The position numbers were made by a program, and so were the translations under genes. A DNA stretch of 59,513 nucleotides from Leptospira biflexa (GTDB taxonomy: Bacteria; Spirochaetota; Leptospiria; Turneriellales; DYLW01): the NCBI GenBank assembly GCA_020720785.1, contig DYOA01000003.1:1-59513 (forward strand), written 5' to 3'. Below, piece after piece: positions 25,149 through 35,043 of this stretch. Position 1 is the first letter of the stretch. Each line of letters opens with the position of its first letter. Under the pieces are notes generated by a model that saw nothing but the letters and a program-made list of their open reading frames with translations, was not told the origin of the DNA and searched no databases.

Positions 25149-27239
25149 ATGGGTGAGATCACGACATTCTTGAATATGGCGATTTTGACTGTCGCACCAA
25201 GCCGGTCGGGAAAATATTTTTTCACCATCCTGAATAAGCTGAAACAGACGGAGCACAGCTTTGTCATGACCCTCGCGTTCCTGACGGGATTGATTGCCGG
25301 GTTCGCGGCCATTGGTATCCGATGGCTCATTCACACCATCTCCGGGTGGGCGTTTCCGGGTGGTGGCGACGTTCTGACCAACATCATGAACTCCCCCTGG
25401 TATGTGATCCTGTTTCTGCCGGCAATCGGCGGGGCATTGGTGGGTCCCATCATATATTTTTTCTCCCCTGAATCCAAAGGCCATGGCGTACCGGAAGTGA
25501 TGCAGGCTGTCATTATCGGAGGAGCGAAAATCCGCCCACGGGTGGCTATTATCAAAGCCATCACCGCAGCCATCACCATTGGGACAGGAGGCTCTGTGGG
25601 AAGAGAAGGACCCATCGTCCAGATTGGTGCGAGCCTGGCGTCCACGGTGGGACAAATGTTCCAGATCACCCACAAGCAACTGAAAACCCTTGTGGGAGCC
25701 GGTGCCGCCGCTGGAATCGCTGCCGCTTTTAATGCACCCATCGCCGGCGCTCTATTTGCCGTGGAAGTGATCCTGATGGATTTTCAGGTTAGTCAGTTTT
25801 CCCCAATCGTCATTGCATCTGTCATTGCCACCTTTGTGAGCCACCATTATCAGGGGAATTTTTCCGAATTTCAGGTACCCCACTACAATTATGTGAGTTC
25901 TCTGGAAACATTTACGTATCTGGGACTGGGTATATTTACCGGTATCATTTCTTTTGTCTCCATCAAAATTCTGTACGCAGTGGAAGACTTCTCTGAGGAA
26001 CGTCTGACTTTCATCCCTTCCTATATCCTTCCGGCTGTCGGTGGAATTGCTATTGGGGGTATTGGATTGGTCTTTCCCCAGGTCATGGGGATGGGTTATG
26101 CCAGCATTGATTCCGCTCTCAATGGGAACATGCTCTGGGTCATGGCTCTGATTTTGGTGTTCGCAAAAATATTTGCCACTTCCATCACTCTGGGATCCGG
26201 AGGTTCCGGAGGGGTTTTTGCCCCTGCTTTGTTCATTGGAGCCACTAGTGGTGCTTTCTTTGGCTCCTTTATCCACTGGGCATTTCCCGCATGGACAGGT
26301 ACCCCGGGAGCGTATGCCCTTGTTGCCATGGGTGGTCTGGTGGCCGGAACCATGCGGGCACCCATTACGGCCATTATCATTGTCATGGAATTAACTGGAA
26401 ATTATGAAATTATCCTCCCTCTGATGATTACCTGTATTATATCCACCATTGTGGCCACTAAACTTTCCCGGGAATCCATATACACTCTAAAACTGATCAA
26501 ACGCAAAATCAAATTACACGCCGGATTTGAATATGATCTGATGAAAGATATTTATGTTTCTGACATTTATCAGAGGAGAATAGATACCATTCTGGTTTCT
26601 GCCGGATACAATGAAGTCATTAAAAAGCTCATCTCCATCCGCAGTCCGTATCTGAATGTTGTGAACAAAAAAAATATTCTCTACGGAACAATATCCATTC
26701 ATGATATCAAAGACTATATTTTTGAAAAGGATCTGCTGAAAAATATACTGATAGCGGGAGACATAGCAGACACTAACTGCCCTGTGATTTCCCTGGAAGA
26801 CAACGCGAAAACCGTCCTGAGTATCATGCGTACCTGCAATAATGACCAGCTTCCGGTAACCAACTCCAAAAAGGAATTAATTGGGACCATATTGAGAAAG
26901 GATATTTTAAATGAATACCACGCCGTAATTGAAAGAATGGATGTGGGCTCCAGTTTTGCCACTCGATTAATGAATTCCAACTCCATGCCGGAAGAGCATT
27001 TTCTGGAAGGCTATTCCATCTGTGAGCTGAAAACCCCTGGGGATTTTGTGGGAAGATCCATCAGGGAACTGGAAATCCGCAACCGCTTCAAAGTGGATGT
27101 GCTTTCTATCCGGGATACAAAGCGAATGAAGAACAATATCAGCCTGATCCCGGACCCAAACTATGTTCTGACGGACAATGACAATTTAATTATTGCGGGA
27201 GCAAAAAATCATGTGGATTTATTCAAAACAATTATATAG
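25149..27239 (+). CDS. ClC-family chloride channel/transporter with CBS and RCK_C domains
   Basis: 696 residues. The membrane part (about 35-450) has the ClC filter motifs: SKGHGVPE, GSVGREGP with gating E153, and GSGGSGGVFAPALFIG. The soluble part carries a CBS pair (about 480-610) and ends in a TrkA-C/RCK_C-like segment (GDFVGRSIRELEIRNRFKVDVLSI... to NLIIAGA). At the position of the proton-coupling Glu203 of E. coli ClC-ec1 there is Val207 (FAVEVIL), as in channel-type ClCs, so it may conduct Cl- passively or use different coupling. The 3' end overlaps murA by eight bases. The start is uncertain because no Shine-Dalgarno is visible. Confidence 0.9.
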   Translation: MGEITTFLNMAILTVAPSRSGKYFFTILNKLKQTEHSFVMTLAFLTGLIAGFAAIGIRWLIHTISGWAFPGGGDVLTNIMNSPWYVILFLPAIGGALVGPIIYFFSPESKGHGVPEVMQAVIIGGAKIRPRVAIIKAITAAITIGTGGSVGREGPIVQIGASLASTVGQMFQITHKQLKTLVGAGAAAGIAAAFNAPIAGALFAVEVILMDFQVSQFSPIVIASVIATFVSHHYQGNFSEFQVPHYNYVSSLETFTYLGLGIFTGIISFVSIKILYAVEDFSEERLTFIPSYILPAVGGIAIGGIGLVFPQVMGMGYASIDSALNGNMLWVMALILVFAKIFATSITLGSGGSGGVFAPALFIGATSGAFFGSFIHWAFPAWTGTPGAYALVAMGGLVAGTMRAPITAIIIVMELTGNYEIILPLMITCIISTIVATKLSRESIYTLKLIKRKIKLHAGFEYDLMKDIYVSDIYQRRIDTILVSAGYNEVIKKLISIRSPYLNVVNKKNILYGTISIHDIKDYIFEKDLLKNILIAGDIADTNCPVISLEDNAKTVLSIMRTCNNDQLPVTNSKKELIGTILRKDILNEYHAVIERMDVGSSFATRLMNSNSMPEEHFLEGYSICELKTPGDFVGRSIRELEIRNRFKVDVLSIRDTKRMKNNISLIPDPNYVLTDNDNLIIAGAKNHVDLFKTII

Positions 27240-28545
27240 TATTTACTCTTTTGATGGAAACACCGATTTTATCCAGACGTTCGTCAATCCGTTCATAACC
27301 CCTGTCCACCTGGAGGATGTTCTGTATGGTGGAGACACCTTCCGCAGCCATAGCCGCAATCACCAGGGACATCCCGGCACGGATATCCGGGGATGACATT
27401 TTAGATGCATACAATTTTGACGGACCGATGACGATGGCCCGGTGAGGATCGCATAGGACAATTTTTGCCCCCATAGTAATTAATCTATCCACAAAAAACA
27501 ATCGGCTTTCAAACAGCTTTTCATGAAAAAGCACTGTGCCTTCGCATTGCGTGGCAGTCACCAGGGCAATGGATAAAAGGTCAGCAGGAAACATGGGCCA
27601 GGGAGCGTCATCAATTTTATAAATTTCCCCATGGACATCTGTCCGTATTTTCAACTCCTGATCTCCGGGTATGAATAAATCTGTGGAGGAATCCTTCTCC
27701 AGATACTCCGTGTGGATCCCCAGATTCGCAAAAACCATCCGGATCATGCGCAGATCGTTTTTCTGGACATTTTCTATGGTCAGCTCCCCCCGGGTGATGG
27801 CAGCCATGGAAAGAAAACTGCCAATTTCCAGATAGTCCGGAGATATGGTATGGGATGCCCCGCCCAGATTTTCATAGCCATCCAGCCCATAAATGGTCAG
27901 CACATTGCTCCCCACTCCATCAATGCGAACGCCCATTTTCTGTAAAAATTCGCAGAGACCAGAAACATGGGGTTCGGATGCAGCGTTTCGGATAGTGGTC
28001 ACCCCCTGGGCGACTGTGGCGGCCATAATGGCATTTTCGGTTCCGGTTACGGAAGCCTCATCCAGAAGGATATCCTTCCCGGTGAGTTTTTCCGCAGTGA
28101 TTAAATATCCATGATTGAACACCCGTACTTCCGCCCCCAGCTCCTCCAGAGCCTGCAGATGGGTATCAATTCGCCGCCGCCCAATTTTATCCCCACCCGG
28201 ACGGGGCAGGAATACCTTGCCCTTCCGGGCGAGGATGGGTGCCAGCAGGGTGACAGACCCCCGCAGGGGAGTGGCCAGTTCTCCCGGAATTTCGTCATTG
28301 GAAAGGACGGGAGTTTCCATCCGGATGTTATGCCAGTCCCCGTCTATGGGAGAAATCCGGGCACCGGAAAATTCCAGAATTTTATACAGATTTTTAATAT
28401 CTTCAATAACGGGAACATTATACAGGGTGACAGCCCCCCGCGTCATCAGAGCCGCACAAAGGACGGGAAGGGCTTCATTTTTATTTCCCTGTACACTCAC
28501 CGTTCCGCTCACGCGGTGGCCTCCCTCTATGATAAATTCCTGCAT
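27232..28545 (-). CDS. murA: UDP-N-acetylglucosamine 1-carboxyvinyltransferase MurA (Cys-to-Asp form)
   Basis: 437 residues. NKNEALP with catalytic K22, the central SPDYLEIGSF and the C-terminal DIRAGMSLVIAAMAAEG are conserved. MurA transfers enolpyruvate from PEP to UDP-GlcNAc, the first committed step of peptidoglycan synthesis. The active-site loop reads RPGGDKIG, with Asp119 where most bacteria have the Cys (E. coli C115) that fosfomycin alkylates. Natural Asp variants are active and fosfomycin-insensitive. It follows dapB with four bases between, so dapA-dapB-murA is one operon. Confidence 0.95.
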   Translation of the reverse strand: MQEFIIEGGHRVSGTVSVQGNKNEALPVLCAALMTRGAVTLYNVPVIEDIKNLYKILEFSGARISPIDGDWHNIRMETPVLSNDEIPGELATPLRGSVTLLAPILARKGKVFLPRPGGDKIGRRRIDTHLQALEELGAEVRVFNHGYLITAEKLTGKDILLDEASVTGTENAIMAATVAQGVTTIRNAASEPHVSGLCEFLQKMGVRIDGVGSNVLTIYGLDGYENLGGASHTISPDYLEIGSFLSMAAITRGELTIENVQKNDLRMIRMVFANLGIHTEYLEKDSSTDLFIPGDQELKIRTDVHGEIYKIDDAPWPMFPADLLSIALVTATQCEGTVLFHEKLFESRLFFVDRLITMGAKIVLCDPHRAIVIGPSKLYASKMSSPDIRAGMSLVIAAMAAEGVSTIQNILQVDRGYERIDERLDKIGVSIKRVNTI

Positions 28546-28549
28546 AGGA

Positions 28550-29347
28550 TTAATGTAAGCCCAGAGCGTCCATCATGCTATACAATCCCGGTGTCTTTCC
28601 GTGGAGAAACTCTGCGGCCACCAAAGCACCACCGGCAAAAATGCCACGGGAGGTGGCGGAATGCTTCAATTCAATGCGTTCCCCTTCCCCCAAAAAATAT
28701 ACCGTATGCTCACCCACCACATCGCCGCCTCTCATGGCCATGGAACCCATCTGGTTGTCTGGCCTCTCCCCGATAATCCCGGAACGTCCATGGATAATAT
28801 TCTCTTTGCCCAACTGAAAAACCCCATCAATGATGGATTCCAGGGTACGCGATGTTCCAGACGGAGCGTCTTTTTTATGGCGGTGGTGTATTTCCATTAT
28901 TTCTGCATCAAACCCCTTCCCTTTTAATCTCTCAGAGGCGTAACGGGTGAGCCCAAAAAGCAGGTTCACACCAATGGACATATTCGATGATAACAGTATT
29001 GGTATTTTCCGGGATATTTCCAATATTTTTTCTTTCTGTGCTTCCGTGAAACCTGTGGTGCCAATCACCACCGGTTTTTTTTGTTCGGATGCCTTCTCCG
29101 CCAGAGCCAGAGTGGACTCCGGGATACTGAAATCTATCCAAACGTCCATATCCTGAAACGGGAAATTTTCCAGATTGTGTAGCACCAAAGAAGGATTCCC
29201 CTGATATGAGGTACCTGCGGAAGAATGTCCGCTTCTTTCCACCGCTCCGGCCAGAACCATTCCGGCTGTGCTCTTATTTTTCTGTATTTCCCCTGCTATG
29301 GCCAGTCCCATCCTGCCCATGGCTCCGTTGATGGCCACCCGTATCAT
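28550..29347 (-). CDS. dapB: 4-hydroxy-tetrahydrodipicolinate reductase DapB
   Basis: 265 residues. VAINGAMGRMG is the NAD(P)-binding loop, WIDFSIPEST and VIGTTGF follow, and EIHHRHKKDAPSGT is the catalytic signature. It reduces the DapA product on the way to diaminopimelate and lysine. The ATG overlaps the dapA stop (ATGA), and murA follows immediately. This links the supply of meso-DAP to MurA and, elsewhere in the window, MurE. Confidence 0.97.
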   Translation of the reverse strand: MIRVAINGAMGRMGLAIAGEIQKNKSTAGMVLAGAVERSGHSSAGTSYQGNPSLVLHNLENFPFQDMDVWIDFSIPESTLALAEKASEQKKPVVIGTTGFTEAQKEKILEISRKIPILLSSNMSIGVNLLFGLTRYASERLKGKGFDAEIMEIHHRHKKDAPSGTSRTLESIIDGVFQLGKENIIHGRSGIIGERPDNQMGSMAMRGGDVVGEHTVYFLGEGERIELKHSATSRGIFAGGALVAAEFLHGKTPGLYSMMDALGLH

Positions 29348-30234
29348 AGGGAGTTACGGAACTGGTGGATAATGGCGTTAAATTTCTCATGGTGTTTCCC
29401 GGAAAAGGACACCAAAGGAAGCCGTACCACATCTTCACAGAGGCCCATTTGGGAGGCACCGTATTTCACCGGAATGGGATTTGTTTCCAGGAACACTGCC
29501 CCGCATACAGGAAAAATCCGCATAAAACTATCCCGGGCAGAGTCATAATTTTTATTCAGATAATTGGATGTGATGCTGGCCATTTCCGCCGGAAATAAAT
29601 TGGATACCACGCTGATCACACCCTTACCGCCAATGGATAATATGGGCAGAAGCAGATTATCATCGCCACTCAGCAGACTGAAATCCTCCGGGGTGGACAG
29701 TATGATCTGTGTCATAAAATTTATATCTCCGGTGGCCTCTTTTATGGCCACTATGTTCGGATGAGTGGATAATTCCACAATGGTTTCCAATTCCAGCTTG
29801 ACGCAGGTCCGTCCGGGAATATTGTACAGCACCATGGGTAGACCGCCTTCTTCTGCAATCTGGAGAAAATGGGCTTTCAATCCGTCCTGGGTGGGTTTAT
29901 TATAATACGGATTTACCACCAGAGCGTAGTCTGCACCGGCAGTTTTTGCGGCTTTTGTCATGGCCACCGCTTCCCGGGTGGAATTGGAGCCGGTTCCGGC
30001 GATAATGATAATATCTTTGCGAAGGGCTTTTGCCCATGAGGTAACCTTCTGGATCACTTCAATATGTTCCTCGTGGGAAAGAGTGGGGCTTTCTCCGGTT
30101 GTACCCATCGGGACAATTCCGTCAATCCCGGCATTGACCTGGAATTCAACGATTTTTTTCAGACTATCCCAATCCACAGAGAAATCTTTTTTAAATGGTG
30201 TAATTAATGCTGTATAGGTTCCCTTCATAGCCAT
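29344..30234 (-). CDS. dapA: 4-hydroxy-tetrahydrodipicolinate synthase DapA
   Basis: About 296 residues. TALITPFKKDFSVDW, GTTGESPTLSHEEH, the Tyr strand LVVNPYYNKPTQDGL and the Schiff-base lysine in VAIKEATGD are all present. It condenses pyruvate with aspartate semialdehyde. The start is ATG 30234 (MAMKGTYT) or ATG 30228. The open frame upstream runs into the sufC promoter region and is not similar to DapA. TGGACA, five of six matches to the -35 consensus, stands at -33 from ATG 30234. Confidence 0.96.
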   Translation of the reverse strand: MAMKGTYTALITPFKKDFSVDWDSLKKIVEFQVNAGIDGIVPMGTTGESPTLSHEEHIEVIQKVTSWAKALRKDIIIIAGTGSNSTREAVAMTKAAKTAGADYALVVNPYYNKPTQDGLKAHFLQIAEEGGLPMVLYNIPGRTCVKLELETIVELSTHPNIVAIKEATGDINFMTQIILSTPEDFSLLSGDDNLLLPILSIGGKGVISVVSNLFPAEMASITSNYLNKNYDSARDSFMRIFPVCGAVFLETNPIPVKYGASQMGLCEDVVRLPLVSFSGKHHEKFNAIIHQFRNSL

Positions 30235-30298
30235 GAGCAAACCTGTATCCTCTAAACATCCTGTCCAGCCATTGTTGGCATCGGGTTCCACTTTTTTG

Positions 30299-30327
30299 TG
30301 GTCATTTATCCGGAATGTCATTATAAT
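30299..30327 (+). promoter_or_regulatory. Promoter of the suf operon
   Basis: TGGTCA (30299-30304), exactly 17 bases, then a perfect TATAAT (30322-30327), in the gap between divergent dapA and sufC. This is one of the best sigma-70-type promoters in the window. I see no clear IscR-type or Fur-type palindrome over it. Confidence 0.6.
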
Positions 30328-30349
30328 ACATCCACCGGGAGAGGATGAA

Positions 30350-31147
30350 TTGAAAGAAAAAAATATTATTATAATTAACGATCTGCATGCGGAGTTTATT
30401 GATCCCCGCAATCCGGAAAACCACATACCCATTCTGAGGGGGGTTAATCTGGAAGTGGAGAAAGGGAAAATCCACGCGATCATGGGTCCCAATGGATCAG
30501 GGAAGAGTACCCTCTCTGCTGTCATCATGGGGCATCCGCATTACCACATCCTGTCCGGAGAAATATTATTCTGGGATAAAGATCGGGGGCAGCATACCCC
30601 CATTCAGGAGATGGAAGTGCATGAGCGGGCCCGGCTGGGGATTTTCCTCACGTTTCAGCAGCCGGTTTCGGTGCCCGGGCTGGCCATTATACCATTTTTA
30701 CGGAAAGCAATCAATGCCCGGCAGGGTGCAGATATGCCCATCAAAGAATTTAAAATGGCCCTGAACAAAGCCATGGAGGAAATCCGGATGAAGCCGGAAT
30801 TTGCCAGACGATATCTGAATGATGGTTTTTCCGGCGGAGAAAAAAAACGAATGGAAATCCTCCAGATGAAACTCCTGAAACCGGATTTTGCTATCTTGGA
30901 TGAAATTGACAGCGGACTGGATATTGACGCCCTCAAGGATGTGGCTGGGGGAATCAATGACCTGGCCGATGGAGAAAGATCCTTCCTGATTATCACCCAT
31001 TACAAGCGGCTTCTGGAATATGTGAAACCAGATAAAATTCATATTCTGTTCGAAGGCCGGATTATTGAGGAAGGCGGTATGGAACTGGCCGAACGTCTGG
31101 AAAACGAAGGTTATGATGGAATGATTGCAGCCCACGGAGGAGCTTAA
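30350..31147 (+). CDS. sufC: SUF Fe-S assembly ATPase SufC
   Basis: 265 residues from TTG 30350, chosen because GAGAGG sits just before it and the -10 box lies upstream. The frame stays open to 30233, but that part would be non-transcribed. Walker A is GPNGSGKST, the signature loop [10 protein letters not shown], and Walker B is [14 protein letters not shown], the SufC-specific form. SufC drives conformational changes in the SufBCD scaffold for cluster assembly. The stop overlaps the sufB start (TAATG). Confidence 0.95.
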   Translation: MKEKNIIIINDLHAEFIDPRNPENHIPILRGVNLEVEKGKIHAIMGPNGSGKSTLSAVIMGHPHYHILSGEILFWDKDRGQHTPIQEMEVHERARLGIFLTFQQPVSVPGLAIIPFLRKAINARQGADMPIKEFKMALNKAMEEIRMKPEFARRYLNDGFSGGEKKRMEILQMKLLKPDFAILDEIDSGLDIDALKDVAGGINDLADGERSFLIITHYKRLLEYVKPDKIHILFEGRIIEEGGMELAERLENEGYDGMIAAHGGA

Positions 31148-32586
31148 TGGAATCCGCAGATGTTCAGGAGAAAAGCTCCAAAGAAATCGCCCGGGAAATA
31201 AAGAACGAATACCAGTATGGGTTTCATGATCCGGAGAATCTTGTTTTTAAATCAGAAAAAGGTCTGAATGAAAAAATTGTGTCCTCCATATCGGCCATAA
31301 AAAATGAACCGGAATGGATGCGGGATTTCCGTCTGCACTCTTATCACATATATAAATCGAAACCCATGCCGCGATGGGGGAATCTGGAAGCCTTGGAAGA
31401 GATCCGGTTTGATGATATTCACTACTATCTGCGTTCATCCGATAGGGCGGAAACATCCTGGGATGATGTTCCGGAAAACATCAAGAATACCTTTGAAAAA
31501 CTGGGGATACCGGAAGCCGAACAGAAATGGCTGGGTGGGGTGACCGCACAGTATGACTCAGAAGCGGTGTACCACAACATTGAAAAACAACTGGAAGACA
31601 AAGGGATCCTGTTCATGGACATGGATAGTGCCCTGAAAAAGCATCCGGATATTGTGAAAAAATACATCGGCACGGTTATCCCTCCGGAAGATAATAAATT
31701 TGCCGCACTGAACAGTTCGGTGTGGTCAGGCGGCTCCTTCATTTATGTCCCGCCAGGTATCGATGTGGGAATGCCGTTGCAGGCATACTTCCGTATCAAC
31801 GCACGGGATATGGGACAGTTTGAGCGAACCCTGATAATAGCGGACAAAAATGCTTCCGTACATTATATTGAGGGATGTACTGCCCCCACCTATTCCACGG
31901 ATTCCCTCCACTCCGCCGTGGTGGAGCTGATTGCGATGGAAGGGGCAAGAATCCGTTATTCCACCATACAGAACTGGTCCAACAATGTGTATAATCTGGT
32001 GACCAAACGGGGCATCGCACACAAGGCTGCCACCATCGAATGGGTGGACGGCAACATTGGGAGCAAGCTGACCATGAAATATCCTGCCATTTACCTTGCG
32101 GGAGAACATGCCCACGGCGAAGTTTTATCCATAGCATACGCAGGAAAGGGACAGCACCAGGACGCCGGGGCCAAAATCATCCACGCCGCCCCCAACACCA
32201 CCAGCCAGATCAATTCCAAATCCATATCCAAAGACGGCGGAAGAAGCAGCTACCGTGGCCTGATCAAAGTGGAGCCCGGGGCTTTTGGGGCAAAGGCATC
32301 TGTTAAGTGTGATGCACTGATTCTGGACGGAAAATCCCGCTCGGATACCTATCCCTATATTGAAACCCATGAATCCAATTCCGTGAAAATACAGCATGAA
32401 GCCACCGTTTCCAAAATTGATGAGGACATGCTTTTTTATCTGATGAGCCGGGGGATTGAAGAAGAGGAAGCCACCGGTATGATTGTCAATGGTTTTATTG
32501 AACCCTTTGTAAGGGAGCTACCCATGGAGTATGCCGTGGAGCTGAACCGTCTGATCCAGCTGGAAATGGAAGGAGCCATTGGATAG
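31147..32586 (+). CDS. sufB: Fe-S cluster assembly scaffold protein SufB
   Basis: 479 residues. [28 protein letters not shown], the long beta-helix core and [23 protein letters not shown] (given in part) are SufB signatures; a conserved Cys lies in EGCTAP and another in VKCDALIL. SufB is the scaffold on which the nascent cluster forms, with SufC and SufD. It is cotranscribed with sufC and sufD. Confidence 0.96.
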   Translation: MESADVQEKSSKEIAREIKNEYQYGFHDPENLVFKSEKGLNEKIVSSISAIKNEPEWMRDFRLHSYHIYKSKPMPRWGNLEALEEIRFDDIHYYLRSSDRAETSWDDVPENIKNTFEKLGIPEAEQKWLGGVTAQYDSEAVYHNIEKQLEDKGILFMDMDSALKKHPDIVKKYIGTVIPPEDNKFAALNSSVWSGGSFIYVPPGIDVGMPLQAYFRINARDMGQFERTLIIADKNASVHYIEGCTAPTYSTDSLHSAVVELIAMEGARIRYSTIQNWSNNVYNLVTKRGIAHKAATIEWVDGNIGSKLTMKYPAIYLAGEHAHGEVLSIAYAGKGQHQDAGAKIIHAAPNTTSQINSKSISKDGGRSSYRGLIKVEPGAFGAKASVKCDALILDGKSRSDTYPYIETHESNSVKIQHEATVSKIDEDMLFYLMSRGIEEEEATGMIVNGFIEPFVRELPMEYAVELNRLIQLEMEGAIG

Positions 32587-32587
32587 T

Positions 32588-33841
32588 ATGGCCACCATAT
32601 CCATCCGCAACCCCGTTCAGAAAAATCCGAAATCGGCATTTGCGGAGCATTTATCCACGCCATTTTTAAAAGATAACCTGCCACACATTGGCCAGGAAAA
32701 ATGGAAAAAAATCCATCCAGAAGTTTTTCTGAAAAAGCTCGATGCCGGAATAGCTATGGGTAATCATTTTTCCCACTGGAACTTATCCGGCACATCTGCA
32801 AAGGTTGCATGGAGAAGCTGGGCGGATTGGGAAAGCGAAGATAAAAAATTCGCGGATAAAATCCTGAAAACCCAGGAGAGTCTCCATTACCAATATGGGG
32901 CAAATGAAAGAGAAAATGATTTTATAGGGGATTATGCTACATTCCGCACGGATAAGGAACATATTTTTGTACTGCGTATCCCCACCAATGTTAAAATTCC
33001 GGAGCCGGTGCATCTGGAAAGCCTCCCGGAAAATGCTCCTGCCGGACTGCATTTTTTCCGGACCATTATTTTTCTGGAAGAAGGATCCCAGGCAGATGTT
33101 ATCATGGGAAAAAAATCCCATCCGCTGGAAATGGGAAACCGCCAGATTTATCTGGAAGACAACTCTTCCCTGCATTTGTATTCCTGGGCAAACAATCCGG
33201 AAGGAAATGCAACGCTGATATTATCTGACAAAATTTATGTGGGGAATAATTCCCGGATGACCATCCTCCAGATGAACAATAAAAACAGACTGGCCACCCA
33301 TTTTTCTGATATACGGCTGGAGAAAAGAGCCACCCTGGACTATTTTTCCGCAAACTACACCACGGAAGGAATGCAGAACACGGAAATCAATGTTTTTCAC
33401 CAGCAGAGTTATTCAGAATCCTCTATTATTCAGAACAGTATAGCAGCGGATAACGGTCATTCTGTCTTCCGGGGTAACATCATCATTCCTTCCGGAACCA
33501 TCAAATGTACGGGCGAACAGCAGAACAAAAATTTGATCATTGGTAAAAATGCCCTGGCGGAAGCTATTCCACAACTGGAAATAACCACGGATGACGTGGA
33601 AGCTTCCCATGGGAGTGCCACCGGAGAACTGGATGAAGAACAATTGTTTTATCTTCTATCCCGTGGTATATCGGAAGAAGATGCACGGGCTTTGTTAACG
33701 GTCGGCTTTCTGGAAAGTATCCTGGAACGATCTGTGGCCACACTAAGCTCTGCAGATAGTAAAGAGAGTATTTACCGGAAAATATGGGAAGAAACCGGCA
33801 CCACCCTGAATATAACCCGGGAGTATCCGGATGAGGAATGA
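32588..33841 (+). CDS. sufD: Fe-S cluster assembly protein SufD
   Basis: 417 residues from ATG 32588, with AGGAG at 32571-32575; TTG 32579 is an alternative but too close to that site. The C-terminal beta-helix part (HSVFRGNIIIPSGTIKCTGEQQNKNLI, given in pieces: HSVFRGN, SGTIKCTGEQQ) and the end ATGELDEEQLFYLLSRGI match SufD. It pairs with SufB in the SufBC2D complex and is needed for iron acquisition. No sufS or sufE/U gene is present in the window. Confidence 0.93.
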   Translation: MATISIRNPVQKNPKSAFAEHLSTPFLKDNLPHIGQEKWKKIHPEVFLKKLDAGIAMGNHFSHWNLSGTSAKVAWRSWADWESEDKKFADKILKTQESLHYQYGANERENDFIGDYATFRTDKEHIFVLRIPTNVKIPEPVHLESLPENAPAGLHFFRTIIFLEEGSQADVIMGKKSHPLEMGNRQIYLEDNSSLHLYSWANNPEGNATLILSDKIYVGNNSRMTILQMNNKNRLATHFSDIRLEKRATLDYFSANYTTEGMQNTEINVFHQQSYSESSIIQNSIAADNGHSVFRGNIIIPSGTIKCTGEQQNKNLIIGKNALAEAIPQLEITTDDVEASHGSATGELDEEQLFYLLSRGISEEDARALLTVGFLESILERSVATLSSADSKESIYRKIWEETGTTLNITREYPDEE

Positions 33842-34172
33842 ATGGATAAAAATAGCATCTCTGGACGAATTGAATACTTATTTCCAGGAAACCCCCAGCT
33901 TAGTTTTGGATATTGAACAGGATGGCTCCACATTTTCTGTGCTTCTGATAAAAGCCGATGGAGAATTCCACGCACTGGAAAACCGGTGTTCCCATGACAA
34001 TGCGGGAATGGAGACGGCAAAACTTCTGGATGGCCGGTTTCTGCAGTGCCCCCGCCACGGAGCCAAATTTGACATCCACTCCGGAAATGCCGTGTCCATG
34101 CCGGCAAAAGCTCCCATAAAAAAATATCCCCTGAAAGAAGAAGATGCTTTACTTTTTATCCAGTTAAATTAG
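33831..34172 (+). CDS. Rieske-type [2Fe-2S] ferredoxin
   Basis: 113 residues. The cluster ligands are C53-x-H55 (RCSHDNAGM) and C73-x-x-H76 (CPRHGAKFD), with the typical IHSGNAVSMPA loop after. This is the small soluble type related to the ferredoxin subunits of dioxygenases and NirD. It overlaps sufD by 11 bases. Such Rieske genes recur in suf operons of several phyla, where an electron-transfer role in assembly is suspected but not proven. Confidence 0.92.
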   Translation: MRNEWIKIASLDELNTYFQETPSLVLDIEQDGSTFSVLLIKADGEFHALENRCSHDNAGMETAKLLDGRFLQCPRHGAKFDIHSGNAVSMPAKAPIKKYPLKEEDALLFIQLN

Positions 34173-34183
34173 TCATATCCACT

Positions 34184-35041
34184 ATGAAAAATCGTGGAAA
34201 TTCCATAAAATTCGTCCTTTATTCAATGGCCATTGCCGGGGTTATCATAACCCAGTTTTCCTGTGCCAGCTTAGCAAAAAAAGCATTTAAAACCCCCGTT
34301 GTTAAAGTGGAAAATGTCATTCTCAGAGATGTATCCTTTGCTGGAACAGATCTGGATGTAGTGATCAGTGTGGACAATCCCAATGTGGTGGGAATCACCC
34401 TGAACCGCCTGGAATATGAGCTGTACATTGAAGGGGAAAAAGTAATCACCGGAATCAAAACGGACAAACTCCAGATTGCCGCAAAGAAAAAAAGTGAATT
34501 CACCATTCCCGTGGAGGTTTTTTATAAGGGGCTGAAGAGTGGCATCATGGGCGTTTTGAACAAAGATAAAATATCCTATGAATTTAAAAGCCTCCTGACC
34601 ATCAATACCCCCATCACAGATCTCACGTTCCACCCAAAAGCGTCCGGAAACATCCCCATCCCCAAACGACCGCACTTTAATGTGGAAAAAATAGAAACAG
34701 ATTTTTCCTTCTCTGAAGTGAACATAGCGTTTTTTATCAGTTTATCCAATAACGATGACATCAAGCTGGATATCTCCAAAATGAATTACGCTATCAAAAT
34801 CAACGGTGAATCCATAGCCAACTCTTTTATGAGTATCCAGAAAAACCTGGGCACCAAAGATGAAAAACTCACCTATAAAATACCGGTTACTCTCAAACTG
34901 CTGCAAATGAAAAAATCCCTTTTATCGGCCATAAAAAGCGGTAAATTCCGTTACCAGTTTAACATGAATATGGAGCTGAATTCCAAATACGGCCCATACC
35001 AGTTGCCGTACAACGTGGAAAAAGACTATCAACTTTACTGA
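34184..35041 (+). CDS. Lipoprotein with two WHy/LEA-type-2-like domains
   Basis: 285 residues. The signal peptide ends in a lipobox-like TQFSC (Cys27). Two tandem immunoglobulin-like segments follow. The first (about 40-150) contains DLDVVISVDNPNVVGITLNRLEYELYIEGEKV, a textbook WHy pattern (given here only as family evidence: VDNPN, LNRLEYELY). The second (about 165-280) contains ISLSNNDDIKLDISKMNYAI. LEA-2 proteins are linked to desiccation and membrane stress, and bacterial members are often lipoproteins of unknown role. It probably ends the suf operon, and its stop is two bases from the stop of the convergent TPR gene. Confidence 0.75.
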   Translation: MKNRGNSIKFVLYSMAIAGVIITQFSCASLAKKAFKTPVVKVENVILRDVSFAGTDLDVVISVDNPNVVGITLNRLEYELYIEGEKVITGIKTDKLQIAAKKKSEFTIPVEVFYKGLKSGIMGVLNKDKISYEFKSLLTINTPITDLTFHPKASGNIPIPKRPHFNVEKIETDFSFSEVNIAFFISLSNNDDIKLDISKMNYAIKINGESIANSFMSIQKNLGTKDEKLTYKIPVTLKLLQMKKSLLSAIKSGKFRYQFNMNMELNSKYGPYQLPYNVEKDYQLY

Positions 35042-35043
35042 GA

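Noticed and set aside
30233..30349. N-terminal extension of SufC from ATG 30233
   Set aside because: It includes the TATAAT promoter box and shows no SufC similarity; TTG 30350 with GAGAGG in front is the better start.
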